In this document: piece by piece, positions 4,978 through 7,101 of the stretch
Layout: each line of letters begins with the position of its first letter
Numbering within the stretch: the first letter of the stretch is position 1
Assembly: GCA_016217865.1 (NCBI GenBank)
Contig: JACRFO010000017.1
Span: 1-7,101, forward strand
Length of the DNA: 7,101 nucleotides
DNA from: Candidatus Kerfeldbacteria bacterium
GTDB taxonomy: Bacteria > Patescibacteriota > Patescibacteriia > SBBC01 > CAIJZX01
Reading direction: 5' to 3'
Program-made: the position numbers and the translations under genes
The notes under the pieces: generated by a model
The model's database searches: none
Seen by the model: only the letters and a program-made list of their open reading frames with translations
What the model was told of the DNA's origin: nothing

Positions 4978-5547
4978 ATGTTTGGTGTCACGAAAAAAGT
5001 GAGTTTCTCCGTGGTCGTCGTCTTAACGATTGGCTGGGGTGCTTTCTTTCTACTCTTCATGACCTCGTCTCGGACGCTGTTGCGAGCGGAAACGTTGCCG
5101 CTTGATGCCCGGCAGTCATTGCCAGCCGGCGTCCGCTTCAGTTTCGTCACGGACAAGAATGTGTACCGAGCCGGGGATGTTGTCCTCCTGTCACTCCGCA
5201 ACGACAGTTCAACGGCGATTTGGATGCCGGCGTTGACGGGCAGCTGTCAGCAGTGGTGGAACGTTGAGCGTCTGTCCAATGACGGTGAGACATGGCAACC
5301 GGTTGAGACCCGCGCGGCGGCCTGCCAACCAGACCAGCAGCCCTTGGAACGTTTTCCCAGCCACACCGTCAAAACGGGGGAGTGGACCGCCTTGGTCCTG
5401 CGGGACCCAGCCTCTGATGTCTTCATCGCCCCACTCTCGGGAAGTTACCGCATCGTTGCACCGTACCTCCGTGGTAAGCAAGCGACAGTGCGCGATTGGG
5501 CCGAAGCAAGCCGAACCGTTTCTACACCAGCCATTACCATTCAGTAA
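4978..5547 (+). CDS. Membrane-anchored beta-sandwich protein of unknown function
   Basis: The ATG follows the deacetylase stop with no gap (TAAATG). The 189-aa product has an N-terminal anchor or uncleaved signal (about 9-28: a basic residue pair, then a hydrophobic run). The extracytoplasmic region is beta-rich. The pattern FSFVTDKNVYRAGDVVLLSLRN (from 54) followed by SSTAIWMPAL, and SGSYRIVAPY near the C terminus (154-163), resembles Ig-like or BsuPI-like beta-sandwich domains. In such domains a strand pair begins with D-K-x-x-Y-x-x-G-D. Cys90 and Cys116 could form a disulfide outside the membrane. No enzymatic motif is evident. Its position between a cell-wall deacetylase-like protein and HtrA suggests a role in the envelope. 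It is likely the last gene of the unit begun at the riboswitch, since a promoter-like element follows its stop. The family call is tentative. Confidence 0.78.
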   Translation: MFGVTKKVSFSVVVVLTIGWGAFFLLFMTSSRTLLRAETLPLDARQSLPAGVRFSFVTDKNVYRAGDVVLLSLRNDSSTAIWMPALTGSCQQWWNVERLSNDGETWQPVETRAAACQPDQQPLERFPSHTVKTGEWTALVLRDPASDVFIAPLSGSYRIVAPYLRGKQATVRDWAEASRTVSTPAITIQ

Positions 5548-5551
5548 CCGG

Positions 5552-5580
5552 TTGACATCACAGCTTGACTACTACATACT
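5552..5580 (+). promoter_or_regulatory. Sigma70-type promoter for htrA
   Basis: TTGACA (5552-5557) is a perfect -35 box. CATACT (5575-5580), after 17 bp, matches the -10 consensus at four of six positions. It begins 4 nt after the stop of the preceding gene and would start transcription near 5587, giving a leader of roughly 25 nt before the htrA ATG at 5613. A second, weaker -35-like TTGACT (5565-5570) lies inside the same region. The -10 box is embedded in the inverted repeat at 5568-5588. Confidence 0.65.
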
Positions 5581-5588
5581 GTAGTAGT
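5568..5588. promoter_or_regulatory. Perfect 9-bp inverted repeat overlapping the htrA promoter, probable operator
   Basis: The arms ACTACTACA (5568-5576) and TGTAGTAGT (5580-5588) are exact reverse complements around a TAC spacer. The repeat covers the -10 box and start region of the htrA promoter, the classic position for a repressor site. The TACA...TGTA core resembles operators of the BlaI/MecI/CopY winged-helix family, though those usually have a 2-nt spacer. A copy of one half-site, TGTAGTAG, recurs at 6851-6858 before the next gene. The symmetry is directly seen; the regulator family is a guess. Confidence 0.6.
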
Positions 5589-5612
5589 AATTCATCAACT
5601 CATCCACAGCAT

Positions 5613-6797
5613 ATGGAGGATATCCCAGGGCCGCGGCCCACGCCACCAACACCAACGAACGTGTCATTGATTGCCACGGTGATGATCAGTGTACTGATTG
5701 GCGGCTTGGCCGGTGGATTAGTGGCGTTGAAAATTGATCGAACCAGCCCGACAACGACCTCCGGAACAAACCAGACACGGACTGTTGAAGAGGATTCGGC
5801 GACAGTTGATGTGGTGGAGCGGGCGAGTCCAGCAGTGGTGAGCATCATCATTTCCAAGGACTACTCCAAAGTGTACGGACAGGAATCTCCATTCGATAAT
5901 TTCTTTGGCTTTCCGACGACCCAGCGGCCACAAGGGCAGCAAGAGATTGGTGGCGGCAGCGGTTTCATCGTCCGGTCTGACGGGTTGATCGTGACGAATA
6001 AACACGTGGTCAGCGACGACCAGGCGAGCTACACCGTCGTCATGAATGATGGTAAGCGGTATGACGCAAAAGTCTTGGCCACGGACCCGACTAACGACGT
6101 TGCGGTAGTGAAAATCGAAGCCAAGGACCTGCCGACGCTTCCCTTCGGTGATTCGAACGGCGTCATTATTGGCCAGTCGGTCATCGCCATCGGGAATGCG
6201 CTCGGTGAATACCGCAACACGGTAACGAAAGGAATTATCTCTGGAAAATCACGAACCATCACGGCCGGCGACGCTAGCGGAAAAACGGAAACTCTCGAAG
6301 ACGTCTTCCAGACCGACGCGGCAATCAATCCGGGAAATTCTGGCGGCCCGCTGCTCGATCTCGATGGGAACGTCATTGCCATCAACACGGCGGTGAATCA
6401 ATCCGGGCAGTTGATCGGTTTCGCCATTCCCGGCAACGTCGTCAAGCGCGACATCGCCAGTGTTGAAGCGAGCGGAAAAATTTCCCGGCCCTTCCTCGGA
6501 GTACGGTACGTCTTGATCACCCAGGCCTTAGCTGATCAGAACAAACTCCCGGCGAATCACGGCGCGCTCATCCAAGCCGATGGTGACAGCGTGGCGGTTG
6601 TCCCGGGCAGTCCAGCCGATAAGGCGGGTCTCGTGGAGAACGACATCATCCTCTCGCTCAATGGGTCGGATATTACTGTTGATCACACGCTCACCGGCGC
6701 TCTCAACCAACTCAACGTCGGCGATACGGTCAAGTTGAAGGTCTACCACAAAGGCGAAACGAAAGAAATCAGCGTTACCCTTGAAGAACGGAAGTAG
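5613..6797 (+). CDS. htrA: HtrA/DegP-like serine protease, membrane-anchored, one PDZ domain
   Basis: From the ATG at 5613 the product is 394 aa, typical of HtrA/DegQ-type proteases that degrade or refold damaged envelope proteins. It has a Pro-rich cytoplasmic stub (5-15), a membrane anchor (about 17-39), a linker, and a trypsin-like domain (about 62-280). The catalytic residues are complete: His131 (TNKHVV), Asp162 (TNDVAVVKI) and Ser243 (NPGNSGGPL). GGGSGFIV (113-120) and IGFAIP (268-273) are also standard. A single PDZ domain (about 292-390) contains FLGVRYV, the carboxylate-binding loop, followed by GSPADKAGLVENDIILSLNG. A Phe/Gly/Gln-rich loop (94-112) before the protease core corresponds to the flexible loop seen in HtrA proteins. 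The frame is open to a TTG at 5565, but that codon lies upstream of the expected transcription start, so the ATG is preferred. No Shine-Dalgarno is seen. It is probably transcribed from its own promoter at 5552. Confidence 0.96.
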   Translation: MEDIPGPRPTPPTPTNVSLIATVMISVLIGGLAGGLVALKIDRTSPTTTSGTNQTRTVEEDSATVDVVERASPAVVSIIISKDYSKVYGQESPFDNFFGFPTTQRPQGQQEIGGGSGFIVRSDGLIVTNKHVVSDDQASYTVVMNDGKRYDAKVLATDPTNDVAVVKIEAKDLPTLPFGDSNGVIIGQSVIAIGNALGEYRNTVTKGIISGKSRTITAGDASGKTETLEDVFQTDAAINPGNSGGPLLDLDGNVIAINTAVNQSGQLIGFAIPGNVVKRDIASVEASGKISRPFLGVRYVLITQALADQNKLPANHGALIQADGDSVAVVPGSPADKAGLVENDIILSLNGSDITVDHTLTGALNQLNVGDTVKLKVYHKGETKEISVTLEERK

Positions 6798-6833
6798 ATT
6801 TCGCCCCGCCTGAAGGGCTGTGGAGAGCGGTGG

Positions 6834-6861
6834 TTGCGCTGGGGTACCGTTGTAGTAGGAT
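6834..6861 (+). promoter_or_regulatory. Weak candidate promoter before the last gene, possibly giving a leaderless mRNA
   Basis: TTGCGC (6834-6839) and TAGGAT (6856-6861) match the -35 and -10 consensus at 4/6 positions each with a 16-bp spacer. Transcription would start about at the ATG (6868), which would make the message leaderless. However, AGGA at 6857-6860 is also well placed as a Shine-Dalgarno if transcription reads through from htrA. The half-site TGTAGTAG (6851-6858) overlaps this element. Confidence 0.25.
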
Positions 6862-6867
6862 ATCCCC

Positions 6868-7101
6868 ATGACTACCCGAATGCCAATCATGCCTGTAGCC
6901 GTCATGGCTGGAGCGATTGTGGCCTTCTTGCTGTTTATAGATTTTTCCATCTTTCCGAACAGCCCGTCGAACGGATGGAATTCCTTAACCCGGCGCACCT
7001 ATCAGAACAACGAGTATGCGTTGCGTTTCGAGTACCCGGCCAGCTGGCGGCTCGTACGGGCTCAAGGCGGGGGCGACGAGATTCCACTCGTTTCCGCTGA
7101 T
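6868..7101 (+). CDS. Membrane-anchored extracytoplasmic protein, N-terminal part, cut by the window end
   Basis: The frame runs open from the ATG at 6868 to the right edge, giving 78 residues. AGGA (6857-6860) lies 7 nt before the start and fits a Shine-Dalgarno. The N terminus (MTTRMPIMP) is weakly basic and is followed by a hydrophobic segment (about 9-29), so the protein is anchored or secreted. After a short Ser/Asn-rich stretch comes YQNNEYALRFEYPASWRLV (45-63). This resembles the opening strand of PsbP-like or lipoprotein domains, common in CPR genomes, that begin 'Y.n.e.gf.f.yP.sW'. The rest of the domain is outside the window, so the family is only suggested. It follows htrA by 70 nt with no clear terminator between them. 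Confidence 0.75.
   Translation, partial: MTTRMPIMPVAVMAGAIVAFLLFIDFSIFPNSPSNGWNSLTRRTYQNNEYALRFEYPASWRLVRAQGGGDEIPLVSAD

Noticed and set aside
5565..5612. TTG start extending HtrA by 16 residues
   Set aside because: It lies inside the promoter and operator, upstream of the expected transcription start. The added residues (TTTYCSSNSS...) are not like an HtrA N terminus, and an ATG at 5613 directly precedes a normal anchor.
5617..5626. AGGATATCCC occurring here and again at 6857-6866
   Set aside because: It is a 10-mer seen twice, once inside the htrA coding start and once upstream of a gene. It is most likely chance, and only the TGTAGTAG half-site nearby seems meaningful.
6803..6818. Possible terminator after htrA (GCCC ... 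GGGC)
   Set aside because: It has only four base pairs with an 8-nt loop and no T-run, too weak to support.
6528..6998. 156-aa minus-strand open frame opposite the HtrA PDZ domain and beyond
   Set aside because: Most of it is antisense to the conserved PDZ domain. It has no recognisable domain or ribosome-binding site.

Overview
The window reads as a gene-dense piece of bacterial chromosome. Every convincing gene is on the + strand, and most neighbours are packed with 0-22 nt gaps or short stop/start overlaps. Standard stop codons are used, including TGA, so the TGA-recoding CPR groups (Gracilibacteria, Absconditabacteria) are unlikely. Asn/Thr-rich linkers sit behind lipoprotein signals and membrane anchors, many small proteins have a single membrane anchor, several starts lack a clear Shine-Dalgarno, and no corrin-ring synthesis genes are seen. 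Together these suggest a Candidatus Patescibacteria (Parcubacteria/Uhrbacteria-like) genome. That assignment is an inference from style, not from a marker gene.

Region 1 (1-2353) is about using vitamin B12. It holds the 3' end of a B12-dependent ribonucleotide reductase (nrdJ) followed by a strong GC-rich hairpin. Next come an unrecognised 122-aa protein, a CobA/CobO/BtuR-type cob(I)alamin adenosyltransferase that would make the coenzyme NrdJ needs, and a four-helix membrane protein coupled to it by a TAATG overlap.

Region 2 (about 2374-4082) appears to concern B12 capture and uptake. A cobalamin riboswitch leads into a DUF4430 (transcobalamin-like) lipoprotein, then a second, membrane-anchored protein with the same W-x4-NG...GD signature, then a DUF6580 membrane protein resembling ECF S components. 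The layout suggests a scavenging system in which two extracytoplasmic binding modules pass corrinoid to a small membrane carrier. The adenosyltransferase next door then converts it for NrdJ. This is the most interesting part of the window.

Region 3 (4075-7101) encodes cell-envelope proteins. They are a membrane-anchored polysaccharide-deacetylase-fold protein lacking some usual metal ligands, a membrane-anchored beta-sandwich protein, an HtrA/DegP-like protease with an intact catalytic triad and one PDZ domain, and the start of another membrane-anchored protein cut by the window end. The first two are packed directly behind the B12 genes and may share the riboswitch-led transcript. htrA appears to have its own sigma70-type promoter, overlapped by a 21-bp perfect inverted repeat that looks like an operator.

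No tRNA, rRNA, CRISPR array, insertion sequence or origin was seen.
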